Positions 1-8,067 of a DNA stretch of 64,000 nucleotides are shown here, one piece after another. Location: positions 47,101 to 111,100 of the forward strand of contig CALMUT010000080.1 of assembly GCA_937872925.1 (NCBI GenBank). Direction: 5' to 3'. Positions within the stretch are counted from its first letter, which is position 1, and each line of letters begins with the position of its first letter. The DNA comes from an uncultured Myxococcales bacterium (GTDB lineage Bacteria; Myxococcota_A; Polyangia; Polyangiales; Polyangiaceae). The notes beneath the pieces are model-generated. The model was not told the DNA's origin and did not search any database. It saw only the letters and a list, made by a program, of their open reading frames with translations. Both the position numbers and the translations under genes were made by a program.

Positions 1-750
1 GCGGCCGGAGCGCCCAGCAGCCACCCGCGCCAGCGCCGCGATGAGCGCGTCGTTCACGCTCGCGCCTTGGGGTCGGCAGCGCTGTTTGATGGCAGCAACC
101 TCCGACGCCGAGATGGCCACATGGCGCCAAGTCGCCTCGCCCGCGGGATCGGCGGCGAACGGACGCCGCCGCTTGGCTGCGCCCAGGGTTTGCAGCGGGA
201 GCAGTAGAGTTTTCGCCATATCCCGAGCCAGGACCGGCAGGTGGTACCAGCGCAAGCCGGCAAGGGCGCGACCCACGGAGCGCGCAGAGTCCACGGGAAC
301 GGACGGCGCCACACCGTACAACTGCGCGCCGAGCACGTGGCCCACCGCAGCCACGCCGCCACCGTCGACTGCCAAGTGCGTCAGGCTCAAGATCAAGCGA
401 CATCCACCGTCGCGCTGCAGGCTCACCAAACGGATCGGTCGCTCGCGACTCGAGTCGATGGGACGCCGCGCCCAGGCTGCGGTCTGAGCTTCGATGTCGC
501 CCGCGTCCGTCTCGACCACATGGATGGCGTCTGAAATCGGCCCGTTGACAACTCGCCATTGATCCCGCCACAGGCGTTCCTCGTAGCAACAGCCCAGAAC
601 CGGGAACGCATCGATGGCGGCCTGCACGGCCTGTTCGAGCTGGCTGGGGGAAAAGCTGCGGCGGAGGTCGATGACCGCATGCACCCCCAAATCCCCAAAG
701 CGCGTCATAGAGCCATACAGGCCAACGTCGGAGAGCTCCGCCGAGAACAT
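1..750 (-). CDS. Condensation/acyltransferase-fold protein (HxxxDG), partial
   Basis: The gene reads leftward off the window edge; 250 codons from an ATG at 750 are visible, with a GTG one codon earlier and an in-frame stop shortly upstream. The translated chain has a THLAVDGGG segment about residues 119-127, which matches the HxxxDG active site of the CAT-like superfamily (NRPS condensation domains, WS/DGAT wax-ester synthases, alcohol acyltransferases). Near the cut end, ASVNDALIAAL resembles the conserved second motif of that superfamily. Such enzymes move an acyl group onto an alcohol or amine. The visible part is too short to separate WS/DGAT from a stand-alone condensation-like enzyme. 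The gene is divergent from the M50-like gene at 893, with no evident functional link. Confidence 0.72.
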   Translation of the reverse strand, partial: MFSAELSDVGLYGSMTRFGDLGVHAVIDLRRSFSPSQLEQAVQAAIDAFPVLGCCYEERLWRDQWRVVNGPISDAIHVVETDAGDIEAQTAAWARRPIDSSRERPIRLVSLQRDGGCRLILSLTHLAVDGGGVAAVGHVLGAQLYGVAPSVPVDSARSVGRALAGLRWYHLPVLARDMAKTLLLPLQTLGAAKRRRPFAADPAGEATWRHVAISASEVAAIKQRCRPQGASVNDALIAALARVAAGRSGR

Positions 751-892
751 CACATCAGCCCGTTACGCGAGGACGCCCAGGGAAGCGTCCTCGCGAAGCC
801 TAACATCGGTACCGACGGCGGCCCAGCCCAACGCTCGTCGGCCATGGGAATTGATCGATGCTAAGTTCTGCCGGCGTCATGGGTAGTGCACG

Positions 893-1618
893 ATGAACAC
901 GAGAAGCCGCGGACTGGGTCGCTTGATTCGCAACGTCGATCTCAAAGCGGTGCTTGGCCTGTTGGCTGTCTTTGCCTTGGTCGCGGGGCTGTGGGGAACC
1001 TTCGCCGTCACTCCGTTGAAGATCTTCGTCGTGCTGCTGCACGAGATCAGCCACGGCATCGCAGCGGTCCTCACCGGCGGCAGCATCGTGAAGATGGAGA
1101 TCAACGTACGCCAAGGCGGCGTTTGTTACACCACGGGAGGGATCCGCTTCTTCGTGCTCAGCGCCGGCTACCTCGGCAGTATGCTTTGGGGCGGCCTCAT
1201 CGTCGTGGCCGCGTCGCGCAGCAAACGCCAGCGCTGGATCAGCCTGGGGATCGGCGGGTTCGTCCTCGCGGTGACCGTGCTCTACGTGCGCTCCTGGTTC
1301 GGATTTGGATTTGCGCTCTTGGCGTCCGGCTTGCTCATCGTCATGGGTCTCAAGCTGTCCCACGACATCAATCAGTTTGTGCTCCAGGTCATTGGAGTCA
1401 CTAGCTGCCTCTACGCCGTGCTCGACATCGTCGATGACGTTTTGCAGCGCCCAGGGATCGGCTCCGACGCCGACATGCTGGCGGATCTCACCTTCGTGCC
1501 GTCCGTGGTGTGGGGCGTGATTTGGATCGCCATCGCCGTCGTCGTCACCGCCGCGTGCCTGCTGGTTGCTGCTCAAAAACCCGCAGTCGCGTCGACCCCC
1601 AAGCCGCGGTTTCGGTGA
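893..1618 (+). CDS. M50B-like membrane metalloprotease-family protein
   Basis: Predicted 241-residue membrane protein. Residues 18-40 form a hydrophobic helix, followed by LLHEISHGIA, an HExxH zinc motif (H50, E51, H54) inside a second helix. Four or so further hydrophobic segments follow (about 80-105, 115-145, 155-175 and 200-222). This is the layout of the M50B-like family (PF13398), whose members resemble site-2 proteases but often lack firm proof of peptidase activity. A third zinc ligand is not clear; a DIVDD segment around residue 180 could supply an acid. It stands alone between divergent and convergent neighbours, so its substrate cannot be inferred. Confidence 0.75.
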   Translation: MNTRSRGLGRLIRNVDLKAVLGLLAVFALVAGLWGTFAVTPLKIFVVLLHEISHGIAAVLTGGSIVKMEINVRQGGVCYTTGGIRFFVLSAGYLGSMLWGGLIVVAASRSKRQRWISLGIGGFVLAVTVLYVRSWFGFGFALLASGLLIVMGLKLSHDINQFVLQVIGVTSCLYAVLDIVDDVLQRPGIGSDADMLADLTFVPSVVWGVIWIAIAVVVTAACLLVAAQKPAVASTPKPRFR

Positions 1619-1629
1619 AACGCCGCAGG

Positions 1630-1643
1630 GCCGCGTTCGCGGC
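1630..1643. terminator. Candidate hairpin between convergent genes
   Basis: A 5-bp GC stem (GCCGC/GCGGC) with a GTTC loop sits in the 29-base gap between two convergent stop codons. There is no T-tract, so if it terminates transcription it is not a classical intrinsic terminator. Confidence 0.3.
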
Positions 1644-1647
1644 GCTA

Positions 1648-2460
1648 TCACTGCAGAGCGCTGACCACCACGTCGTCGACATGGCAGAATTCAGTCACGG
1701 CCCCGGCGGTGCACTCGAAACGGATCTTGAACGCGGCGTTGTTGTTGGCCGTGGCCGGCAGATTGTAGCTCCGCGCTGCGTACGCGCCGTCATTTGCCGA
1801 AGACGGTCCGGTCTGCTCAAGAGCGATCCAAGTCGCGCCGTCGAACCAGCGCACTTTGAACTCGTCGGCCGAGTCTAGCTGCACCAACCGACGCGAATAC
1901 GCCACCACGATTTGACTGCGGCCGACGGTACTCACCGCGCGTTCCAACAGACTTGCGGGTTCGGAAGTCGAGGACGGCTGCGCACGCGCCGCCCAGGTGC
2001 CACTCCCCGGGCTCAGAGTCGACGCCTGCCACGGGGCTCCAGGACCGCTCAACTGCCAGGCGCCGATCCCGCCGGACTCGAAGTCGTCGCTGAAAAGCAC
2101 GACCGGGGCACCGCCTGTTCCACCCGTACCCCCGCTGCCACTCGCGTTCCCGATCCCACCGGCGCCGCCGCTGCCGCCGAGACCCGCCGTGCCGCCCGCG
2201 CCACCGGTCGCGCCACTTGCCCCCGTACCGCCAACGCCACCCCCACCACTGGCGCTCGTGCCACCGCCGCCCGCCGCGCCCGCGCCGCTCGAACCTCCAC
2301 CGGCCATGGCTGCGTCAGCGCCCGATCCCCCGCCCGTCTGGCCGCCGCCGCCATCGGTCCCACTCGATCCCCCCGCGTCGCCCACCGTGGGCGCTGCATC
2401 AGGGAACACGCTGCACGCCGTCATGGCGACACAGATACCGAGCATGCTGAGCGGGCGCAC
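1648..2460 (-). CDS. Gly-rich lipoprotein with C-terminal beta-sandwich domain
   Basis: About 270 residues from a GTG at 2460. I chose this start because it places a short signal peptide directly before a lipobox-like AMTAC, with Cys16 as the lipidation site; the reading frame itself runs upstream to 2541. A long Gly/Ala/Ser linker (GGTGG- and GASG-type repeats) separates the anchor from a C-terminal domain of about 150 residues that begins near FSDDFESG and ends near HVDDVVVSA. That start and end are typical of jelly-roll (MAM/LamG-like or immune-inhibitor-like) sandwiches. It is probably a surface protein on a flexible stalk. It lies beside a second protein of the same design (2641-3699). 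No ligand is known. Confidence 0.7.
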   Translation of the reverse strand: MRPLSMLGICVAMTACSVFPDAAPTVGDAGGSSGTDGGGGQTGGGSGADAAMAGGGSSGAGAAGGGGTSASGGGGVGGTGASGATGGAGGTAGLGGSGGAGGIGNASGSGGTGGTGGAPVVLFSDDFESGGIGAWQLSGPGAPWQASTLSPGSGTWAARAQPSSTSEPASLLERAVSTVGRSQIVVAYSRRLVQLDSADEFKVRWFDGATWIALEQTGPSSANDGAYAARSYNLPATANNNAAFKIRFECTAGAVTEFCHVDDVVVSALQ

Positions 2461-2640
2461 CTTGCCAGTATCGCACGGCCGACGACGACCGACCCCCACT
2501 TCCGCCAAGGGCGCTCCACAATTCATCACGACGCTGGGCACGGCTCTTCAAGTTCGGCGCTTTGCGTTAGCCGGCTCACGCGCGTTGGGCAGGGCTGTCT
2601 CATGGGTAACAATCCTTCGGACTGCTACTGACACACCGCC

Positions 2641-3699
2641 CTAGTTGGGCGGCGTCAGCTGCTTGTCGTAGAACTTGATTTCGTCGATGGTTCCGTCGGC
2701 GTAGCTGTTGTAGCCAGACTTAGCTCCGACATAGACGTGGCTGCCACCCGCGGCACCGCCGTTGAGCGGCCCGGGCCCGGCGCCAATGCCGATGCCCACG
2801 GGACCGAGGATGTCGAGCGTGACCACGTTGGCGCCCGTGCCGTTCGCGTTCCAGGTCGCAAAGATGTGGACCCAAATGTTGGGGTTGCACACGAAGGGCA
2901 CCTTGGCCACGAAAGGCGTTCCGGCATTTTGATGCCCGTAGGTGGCCTGCAACTCCGCGGTGCCTGCGTTTGAGACGACCGTGAGTGAGAAGCTGTGCCC
3001 CTCTGGCGGGCGATGCACCAAGTAGCGCACCGTCGTGCCAACTTGGGCGCAGTTGTCGTTGGGCTTGTACCAAAGGTCGACGCTGCCCTCGGTCCACAGC
3101 GAATTGGCGTAGGGAAACTTCAGCCCGTAGCTGCCCGACGCAGGAAACTGCGCAGCGCCGCCGCATTTGCCCGCCGAAATGAAGTTGGCGCCGGATCCGT
3201 TCAGGTAGCCCGAACCGCCTTTTTCGGGCGTGGTGACCTTGGCCGCGGAATCCAAGGAGCTGTACAGCACCATGGACGTGTCCGTCAGGTTCACTGCGCA
3301 GTCTCCGCCGCCAGTGCCGCCGCTTCCCGAAGCGCCACCGCTGCCGCCACTGCCCGACGAACCACCGCTGCCCGACGCGCCGCCGCTGCCCGAAGCGCCG
3401 CCGCTGCCGCCGCTTCCCGACGAACCGCCGCTGCCGCTCGCGTTCCCCGATCCACTGTTGCCTCCAGTGCCACCGCCCACGCCACCGCTATTACCGCCGG
3501 CGCCGCTGTTGCCGGCACCCGCAGTGTTGCCGGCGCCGGCGCTGTTCCCGCTACCGCCGCTTCCCGAGCTATTGCCGACACCTCCCGTCGCGCTGGTGTT
3601 ACCTGCGCCAGCTGCCCCGCCGCTCCCCGCGAAGTCCTCCCCGCCGCAACCGACCACCGCAACGAGAACCCCAAGCCCCAAGGATTTATAAGAACGCAT
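2641..3699 (-). CDS. Gly/Ser-repeat lipoprotein with LamG-like jelly-roll domain
   Basis: 352 residues. The N-terminus is a lipoprotein signal with lipobox VVGC (Cys18). Residues about 19-135 are almost entirely Gly, Ser, Asn and Ala, including two copies of a 21-residue SGSGG-type unit. The remaining 215 or so residues look like a concanavalin/LamG jelly roll (PF13385-like): LYSSLD near the start, GSVDLWYKP and HIFATWN in the middle, GTIDEIKFYD near the end; these are hallmarks of the fold. Presumably an outer-membrane or surface-anchored protein that binds carbohydrate or protein, though no ligand can be read from the sequence. The ATG at 3699 directly precedes the signal peptide. Confidence 0.8.
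   Translation of the reverse strand: MRSYKSLGLGVLVAVVGCGGEDFAGSGGAAGAGNTSATGGVGNSSGSGGSGNSAGAGNTAGAGNSGAGGNSGGVGGGTGGNSGSGNASGSGGSSGSGGSGGASGSGGASGSGGSSGSGGSGGASGSGGTGGGDCAVNLTDTSMVLYSSLDSAAKVTTPEKGGSGYLNGSGANFISAGKCGGAAQFPASGSYGLKFPYANSLWTEGSVDLWYKPNDNCAQVGTTVRYLVHRPPEGHSFSLTVVSNAGTAELQATYGHQNAGTPFVAKVPFVCNPNIWVHIFATWNANGTGANVVTLDILGPVGIGIGAGPGPLNGGAAGGSHVYVGAKSGYNSYADGTIDEIKFYDKQLTPPN
3323..3448 (-). repeat. 63-bp imperfect tandem repeat coding for the SGSGG stalk
   Basis: Two consecutive 63-bp units (3323-3385 and 3386-3448) with a few third-position differences encode two copies of a 21-residue Gly/Ser/Ala unit inside the lipoprotein stalk. Shorter related units flank it. Confidence 0.75.
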
Positions 3700-3773
3700 T
3701 CCTACATCATAGCAGCGATCTTGGATCGCGAGACTCGGAGCGAGCGCCTACATGCGCGCACACCCGCGCCAGA

Positions 3774-4469
3774 TCACTGATGAAGCACGCTGGCGAGCGC
3801 AGCGACCAGCCCGCGGACGCGCGCCGGGGTGATCCACGCCTGACCTAGTTCTAGCTCGATGCCCGCGTAGCAACGCGGCGAAAACTCGCGACGCAGCGCC
3901 GTCGTGTGGCCGTCCGCCGTGCCGCGGTAGGGGTAGTTGCGTCGGACTCGGAGCGCCGGCAACGCTGCCGCGAGGGCGCTCTGCATGCGAGCCGCGAACC
4001 CTCGTTCCGCGGCGCGTACCGGGTCGTAGAGCAGTCCCAAGTCGGCCTCACGACGCTTGCCGGCGAGCACTGGCGTGAACGAATGGACTGACACGTGTAG
4101 CGCGAAGCCGCTGGCGCCGATGGCGTCTCTTATGGAAGCCGCGACCGCGTCGCGGAACGGAGCATGGTAGCGGCTGACGAGTTCGTCACGCACGGACGAC
4201 GGCTGCTGCCGCACGGCCGCCGCGTGCAGGCCTCGGTGGTGCAGGCTTCGGTTCAAGTCGATGACCAGTCGGCTGACCTCTCCGACGTGCAGCGGCGCTC
4301 GGGTCTCCCGGGCCAACAGCCGCGCGGCGCCGAGAGCGCCAGCGTCGAACCCGCGGTGGCTGTGCAAGGCGCGCTTCGTCAGCACGCCGCGTAGGGACTT
4401 TGGCACCGCACAACTCGCGTGCTCGCAACTCAAGACAACGCCGAAGCGCTTCGGCACAGTCGGATTCAT
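3774..4469 (-). CDS. N-formylglutamate amidohydrolase family protein
   Basis: 231 residues from ATG 4469, which is preceded by a G-rich GGTGGTGGGG stretch; a TTG at 4508 would add 13 residues. Family features (PF05013): LSCEHASC near the N-terminus, HRGFDAG, SRLVIDLNRS, FALHVSVHSFTP and IELELGQAW near the C-terminus. Known members hydrolyse N-formyl-glutamate in histidine degradation, but many relatives are tied to amidoligase clusters. There is no hut gene here; the gene is last in a run after a GCS2-type ligase, an ATP-grasp ligase and a C39-like peptidase. I infer that it cleaves an acyl- or glutamyl-amide product of those ligases. Family assignment is firm, substrate unknown. Confidence 0.88.
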   Translation of the reverse strand: MNPTVPKRFGVVLSCEHASCAVPKSLRGVLTKRALHSHRGFDAGALGAARLLARETRAPLHVGEVSRLVIDLNRSLHHRGLHAAAVRQQPSSVRDELVSRYHAPFRDAVAASIRDAIGASGFALHVSVHSFTPVLAGKRREADLGLLYDPVRAAERGFAARMQSALAAALPALRVRRNYPYRGTADGHTTALRREFSPRCYAGIELELGQAWITPARVRGLVAALASVLHQ

Positions 4470-4497
4470 CCCCACCACCGATGCTTTGACCGCTGCG

Positions 4498-5751
4498 TCA
4501 TGGCTCAAAAGAGCGACCGGCGCGCAGGCACTGCGCCAGCCCTCGATACACGCGTTCCAGGTCCGCGTGGCTCGGCGTCGGGCCTGTAGCGCTCACGATG
4601 CGGTCCGCGAGGCTGCCCTGCTCTAGGATGACCGCTAGCGCCCTGGCCTCATCGCTTCCGATTGCGCCGGCTTGCATCGCACGCTCCAGAATGCGCGCCC
4701 AAGCTTCGCCCGCAGTGAGCACGCGGTCCGGCAATCCCAGCGCAGCACAGTAGTCAGCGGAGCCGAGCTGCGCCGCCCCCGCTTGTCGCGCGCAGCGGGT
4801 GAAGATCGCTTCGAGCTCCTCCACGGAAAACGCGCGTTGCGCCGCATCGTTAATGGTCTTGCCTTCAGTGAGTTCTTGCAGCAGGAACACCGCAAGCTGC
4901 GCGATCCCCAAGTCAGCGGAGGGGTGTTCTTGCACGTCGACGACGCGGATCTCGATGCTGTCACGCACGAATCGCGCAATCGCGCCGCGGGCGTTGACCC
5001 ACTCGGCCTCAAGCTCTTCGTCGCTGTCGAAGGGCGCAACCGCAACCGCGATGGGTTCCAGGATCTGCTGTTTGTAGCTAGACCGATCAAAGACGGCCTC
5101 AGGGATGACCCGCCCGGTCACGATGGGCAAGCGAGCACAGTTCCGCCGGTAGTGCACCAATCGCGCGTCCCGGGCGTCGGCCACTTTGCCCTCGAAGATC
5201 GGCGAGCTCGCCGCAAGCGCAGGCAAGATCGGCAAGAGCAGGCGGATCGCCGCGTGGAGCCGCCCAAACTCGTCGTCGCCGGTGAAGGGCAAGTTCAGGT
5301 GCACGCTCTGCAGATTGGACCAGCCATGCCCGCGGCAGTCGAAGATGCGATTGAAGGTCGCGTAGATCTCTTGACTGTCGTGTGGCCACAGCTTGGTCTC
5401 CGTGAGCGGGTCCATCCACGGGTGCATCGCAGTCGGCAATAAACGCGCGGAATGCTGAGCAAGCAGCGCGTCGATCTGCAGCGCATTGCCATGAAAGAGC
5501 GGAGCAAGTCCCTGCAGGCTTGGAGCCGGCGCGGTTGTCTTCAATTCGACGACGTGCAGCACCAGTTCGTTCGACCAAGAGATGTCACCGTGCTCGACTT
5601 CGTTCTCGATGGCGCCGGCCGGGCCGATCAGCACACGATCGGCAATGGGCAGCACGGCCAGGGACTCCTGGTCGACGATCATGTATTCGATCTCGACGCC
5701 GTAGCCTTCGAACAGGCGCAGCCCCGGAGGCGCTTCAACGCTGTCCGTCAT
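4498..5751 (-). CDS. GCS2-type glutamate-cysteine ligase-like enzyme
   Basis: 417 residues from an ATG at 5751. The N-terminal FEGYGVEIEYMIVD carries the ExE acidic pair used for metal/ATP binding in the glutamine-synthetase-like GCS2/YbdK fold; WSNELVLHVVELKT and LHPWMDP-type segments also fit (TAMHPWMDP is present). GCS2 enzymes join the gamma-carboxylate of glutamate to an amine using ATP. True glutathione synthesis would need a GshB-type partner; here the partner is a RimK-like ATP-grasp ligase, so a peptide other than glutathione is likely. The start overlaps the 3' end of the ATP-grasp gene by 17 bases, which indicates translational coupling. The acceptor substrate is unknown. Confidence 0.85.
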   Translation of the reverse strand: MTDSVEAPPGLRLFEGYGVEIEYMIVDQESLAVLPIADRVLIGPAGAIENEVEHGDISWSNELVLHVVELKTTAPAPSLQGLAPLFHGNALQIDALLAQHSARLLPTAMHPWMDPLTETKLWPHDSQEIYATFNRIFDCRGHGWSNLQSVHLNLPFTGDDEFGRLHAAIRLLLPILPALAASSPIFEGKVADARDARLVHYRRNCARLPIVTGRVIPEAVFDRSSYKQQILEPIAVAVAPFDSDEELEAEWVNARGAIARFVRDSIEIRVVDVQEHPSADLGIAQLAVFLLQELTEGKTINDAAQRAFSVEELEAIFTRCARQAGAAQLGSADYCAALGLPDRVLTAGEAWARILERAMQAGAIGSDEARALAVILEQGSLADRIVSATGPTPSHADLERVYRGLAQCLRAGRSFEP

Positions 5752-7213
5752 CGCGTCCGTTTCGTTTTAGCTCGATGTGCCGAACGAAGTAGTCGACGAT
5801 GGCGTCGTAGATAGCGTCGCCACCGATGGCGTCTTCATAGCCGGCTTCGAGGGATGGGTTGTCGTTGACCTCGATCACCGTGACGCGGCGCCCACGCTGC
5901 TTCAGGTCGACGCCATAGAGCCCGCGGCCGATCAGATTGGCGGCTTTGACGCCCAAACGCACGACGGCGCGCGGCGCATCTTCCAGCTCGATGGCCTCGA
6001 CGCGTCCGTAGCGGCGGGCTGTGCCCTGCCCTTTTTGGATCTGCCAGTGTTTGGGCGCCATGAAATACTTCGCCGCCCAGATCGGCTTGCCATCCAACAC
6101 GCCGATGCGCCAATCGAATTCCGTCGGGAACCACTCCTGCGCGATGATCAGATCGCTCTTCGCCAACAGCTCCGCCACTTGGTCCTGCAACTCGGCGCGC
6201 GTGCTGACCTTGTGCACACCTTGAGAAAACGCGCTGTCCGGCTTCTTCAGGATACAGGGCAGACCCAGCTCCGCTTCGATGCAATGGATGTTGTCCTTGT
6301 GCACCACTAACGTCTTCGGTGCTGCAATGCCATGACGCGTCAACAGCTCCGACAGATAAACCTTGTTCGTGCAGCGCAGAATCGAGTTTGGGTCGTCGAT
6401 CACCACTAGCCCCTCCGCCTGCGCACGCCGCGCGAAACGATAGCTGTGGTGGTTCACATGCGTGGTCTCCCGAATGAACAGCGCGTCAAAGTTCGAGAGA
6501 CGCGTGTAGTCGTCCTTGTTGACTACAGTCACGCTCATGTCGCGGCGCTGTGCGGCTCGCGTGAGCCGCGTCACTGCTTTTTCATCCGAAGGCGGGTCCG
6601 GATCCTTGGGATCGAAAAGCAACGCTAGGTTGTAGCGGGCGGTCTTGCGCTTGGGTGGGCTGAAGCGCCCTTGCTTGAAGAACTGCGCCGCCTGCTTGCG
6701 CACGAAGGGTCGGTGGCTCTCCGGTATTTCCCCCGCGCCGATGGCGTTGATGCTGGAAAGGTACCAGCGGCCGCCACGAGAACGGTTGAAACTGACCCGG
6801 AGCAGCGGCGCAAAGAACAGCTTGAATAGGTGCGCGCTCAAGCGATCGTAGCGCTTGGCCAGGTTGCGCCCAAAGTACACCGAGAGCTCGAAGGAACTCG
6901 ACTGGATCGGCGCCAGGCTGCGCTGGATGAGCTCGTCGAGTTCGTCAGAGCGGATGCGCACGATCTCGTTGGCTTTGAGCTCCTGAATCGTACTGACACT
7001 TGGCACGGACTTGTGGCCCCGCGCGGCAGCCAGCAGCGACACGTAGTAACCCGTGGCCTGGTAGCGATAGGAGCGACATAGGTTGAACACGGCCACGCCG
7101 CGCAGCTCGCTGAAGCGCGGCTCAGTTAGGTAGGCGCGTGCTGCAACGACCTCGACCTCGGGGATCCGAAAACGCCATTCTGTTGGTTTTACGACGACGA
7201 TGAGTGCCCGCAT
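5735..7213 (-). CDS. RimK-like ATP-grasp ligase with N-terminal RLAN domain
   Basis: 492 residues. Residues 1 to about 160 match the RimK-like ATP-grasp N-terminal (RLAN) domain: RALIVVV, AVFNLCRSYRYQATGYYVS, followed by SVSTIQELK. The C-terminal 220 or so residues form an ATP-grasp: DDPNSILRCTNKVY, LPCILKKPDSAFSQGV (nucleotide-binding lysines and loop), and the metal-binding EVNDNPSLEAG near residue 465. RimK-type ligases add glutamate or other amino acids to a carboxyl end. It starts 6 bases after the stop of the C39-like gene and overlaps the GCS2 gene, so all are one operon. The acceptor is unknown; the short leader-like N-terminus of the C39 protein or a small peptide are possibilities. 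Confidence 0.88.
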   Translation of the reverse strand: MRALIVVVKPTEWRFRIPEVEVVAARAYLTEPRFSELRGVAVFNLCRSYRYQATGYYVSLLAAARGHKSVPSVSTIQELKANEIVRIRSDELDELIQRSLAPIQSSSFELSVYFGRNLAKRYDRLSAHLFKLFFAPLLRVSFNRSRGGRWYLSSINAIGAGEIPESHRPFVRKQAAQFFKQGRFSPPKRKTARYNLALLFDPKDPDPPSDEKAVTRLTRAAQRRDMSVTVVNKDDYTRLSNFDALFIRETTHVNHHSYRFARRAQAEGLVVIDDPNSILRCTNKVYLSELLTRHGIAAPKTLVVHKDNIHCIEAELGLPCILKKPDSAFSQGVHKVSTRAELQDQVAELLAKSDLIIAQEWFPTEFDWRIGVLDGKPIWAAKYFMAPKHWQIQKGQGTARRYGRVEAIELEDAPRAVVRLGVKAANLIGRGLYGVDLKQRGRRVTVIEVNDNPSLEAGYEDAIGGDAIYDAIVDYFVRHIELKRNGRDDGQR

Positions 7214-7219
7214 GATGGT

Positions 7220-7975
7220 TTAGCGCGCAGACCCTTTCTCGATGATGAGCAGGTTGGCGTCATAAGTGACTATGCCGAGTAGAATGGCATTGGTTACGCG
7301 ATCGATCCCGATCCAGTATTGGCGAGACCGACTGCGCGATTGCGGTTCCCATGGGTCCGCAACGTGAACAAGTTTCTGGATCTTGTCGTAACCATTGAGA
7401 ACGACGAAGTGCCCCATGGGCTCACCGCGAACATCGTCGAAGTCACAATTCGGACCGTGCTCCCTTGCGCAGCGGTATAGATACGTCGCCGACAGCCCGG
7501 TGAGAATGGGGATATTTTTGGCAAGGTAGCGCCGAATCAAGCCCGGGTTGAGCTCCTCGAAGCGCAACTGGCCGCCCCGCTTCAGGAAATCGACGTAGTA
7601 CTCGGTGGCGCGCCGAAGTTTCTTGCTGCGCTTTTCCTTGGCTTGCGCCTGGAGCCGCTCCACGAGGTCTACCCCCGGGGCGAACCAGGTCGGATCAAAG
7701 ACCATCAGGTTGTAGGTGTATATGGTCACCTGGTAGCCCCGGGCCAGGGCGTCGCAGGCGAGCATCACGCCCAGGGTGCCACCTCCGTCCACGGTTGCGG
7801 TGTCCGCAATGACGCGGTCCAGCGCCACGTCGTCGCCGTAGAAGTTGTAGACCGCATGCAGACAGGTCGGCCCGCACGTGGTGTCGTCGGGCTGGGGCAA
7901 GATCGGTAGCGCAAGCGTCTTCTTAGGCGCCGGGGCGAACCGTTTCTTTTTCTTCGTCGTGGGCGTTTTGGGCAT
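7220..7975 (-). CDS. C39-like cysteine peptidase
   Basis: 251 residues from ATG 7975. A longer frame runs to 8239 but its first 88 residues overlap phoU and are low-complexity, so I reject that extension. The papain-like C39 fold is clear: oxyanion Gln28 in LPQPDD, nucleophile Cys34 in TTCGPTC, His189 in MGHFVVLNG, and Asp207 in VADPWE. C39 peptidases cleave leader peptides, usually as part of ABC exporters; this one is soluble, has no signal peptide, and carries a Lys-rich N-terminus (KKKKRF). It is first in the amidoligase operon, 92 bases after phoU. It may trim or transfer a peptide made by the two ligases. Confidence 0.85.
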   Translation of the reverse strand: MPKTPTTKKKKRFAPAPKKTLALPILPQPDDTTCGPTCLHAVYNFYGDDVALDRVIADTATVDGGGTLGVMLACDALARGYQVTIYTYNLMVFDPTWFAPGVDLVERLQAQAKEKRSKKLRRATEYYVDFLKRGGQLRFEELNPGLIRRYLAKNIPILTGLSATYLYRCAREHGPNCDFDDVRGEPMGHFVVLNGYDKIQKLVHVADPWEPQSRSRSRQYWIGIDRVTNAILLGIVTYDANLLIIEKGSAR

Positions 7976-8067
7976 CAACTGCAGACGGCTATGCGTCCCG
8001 GCCGCGTCTTGTAGCACGCCGCGCCGCAGTCCAGGAAACCCGCCCCAAGACGGGCGCACTCCACAGG

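Noticed and set aside
41..864. Several 90-148 residue plus-strand open frames at the left edge
   Set aside because: They are antisense to the HxxxDG protein that runs off the edge on the minus strand and have Arg/Ala-rich compositions typical of shadow frames.
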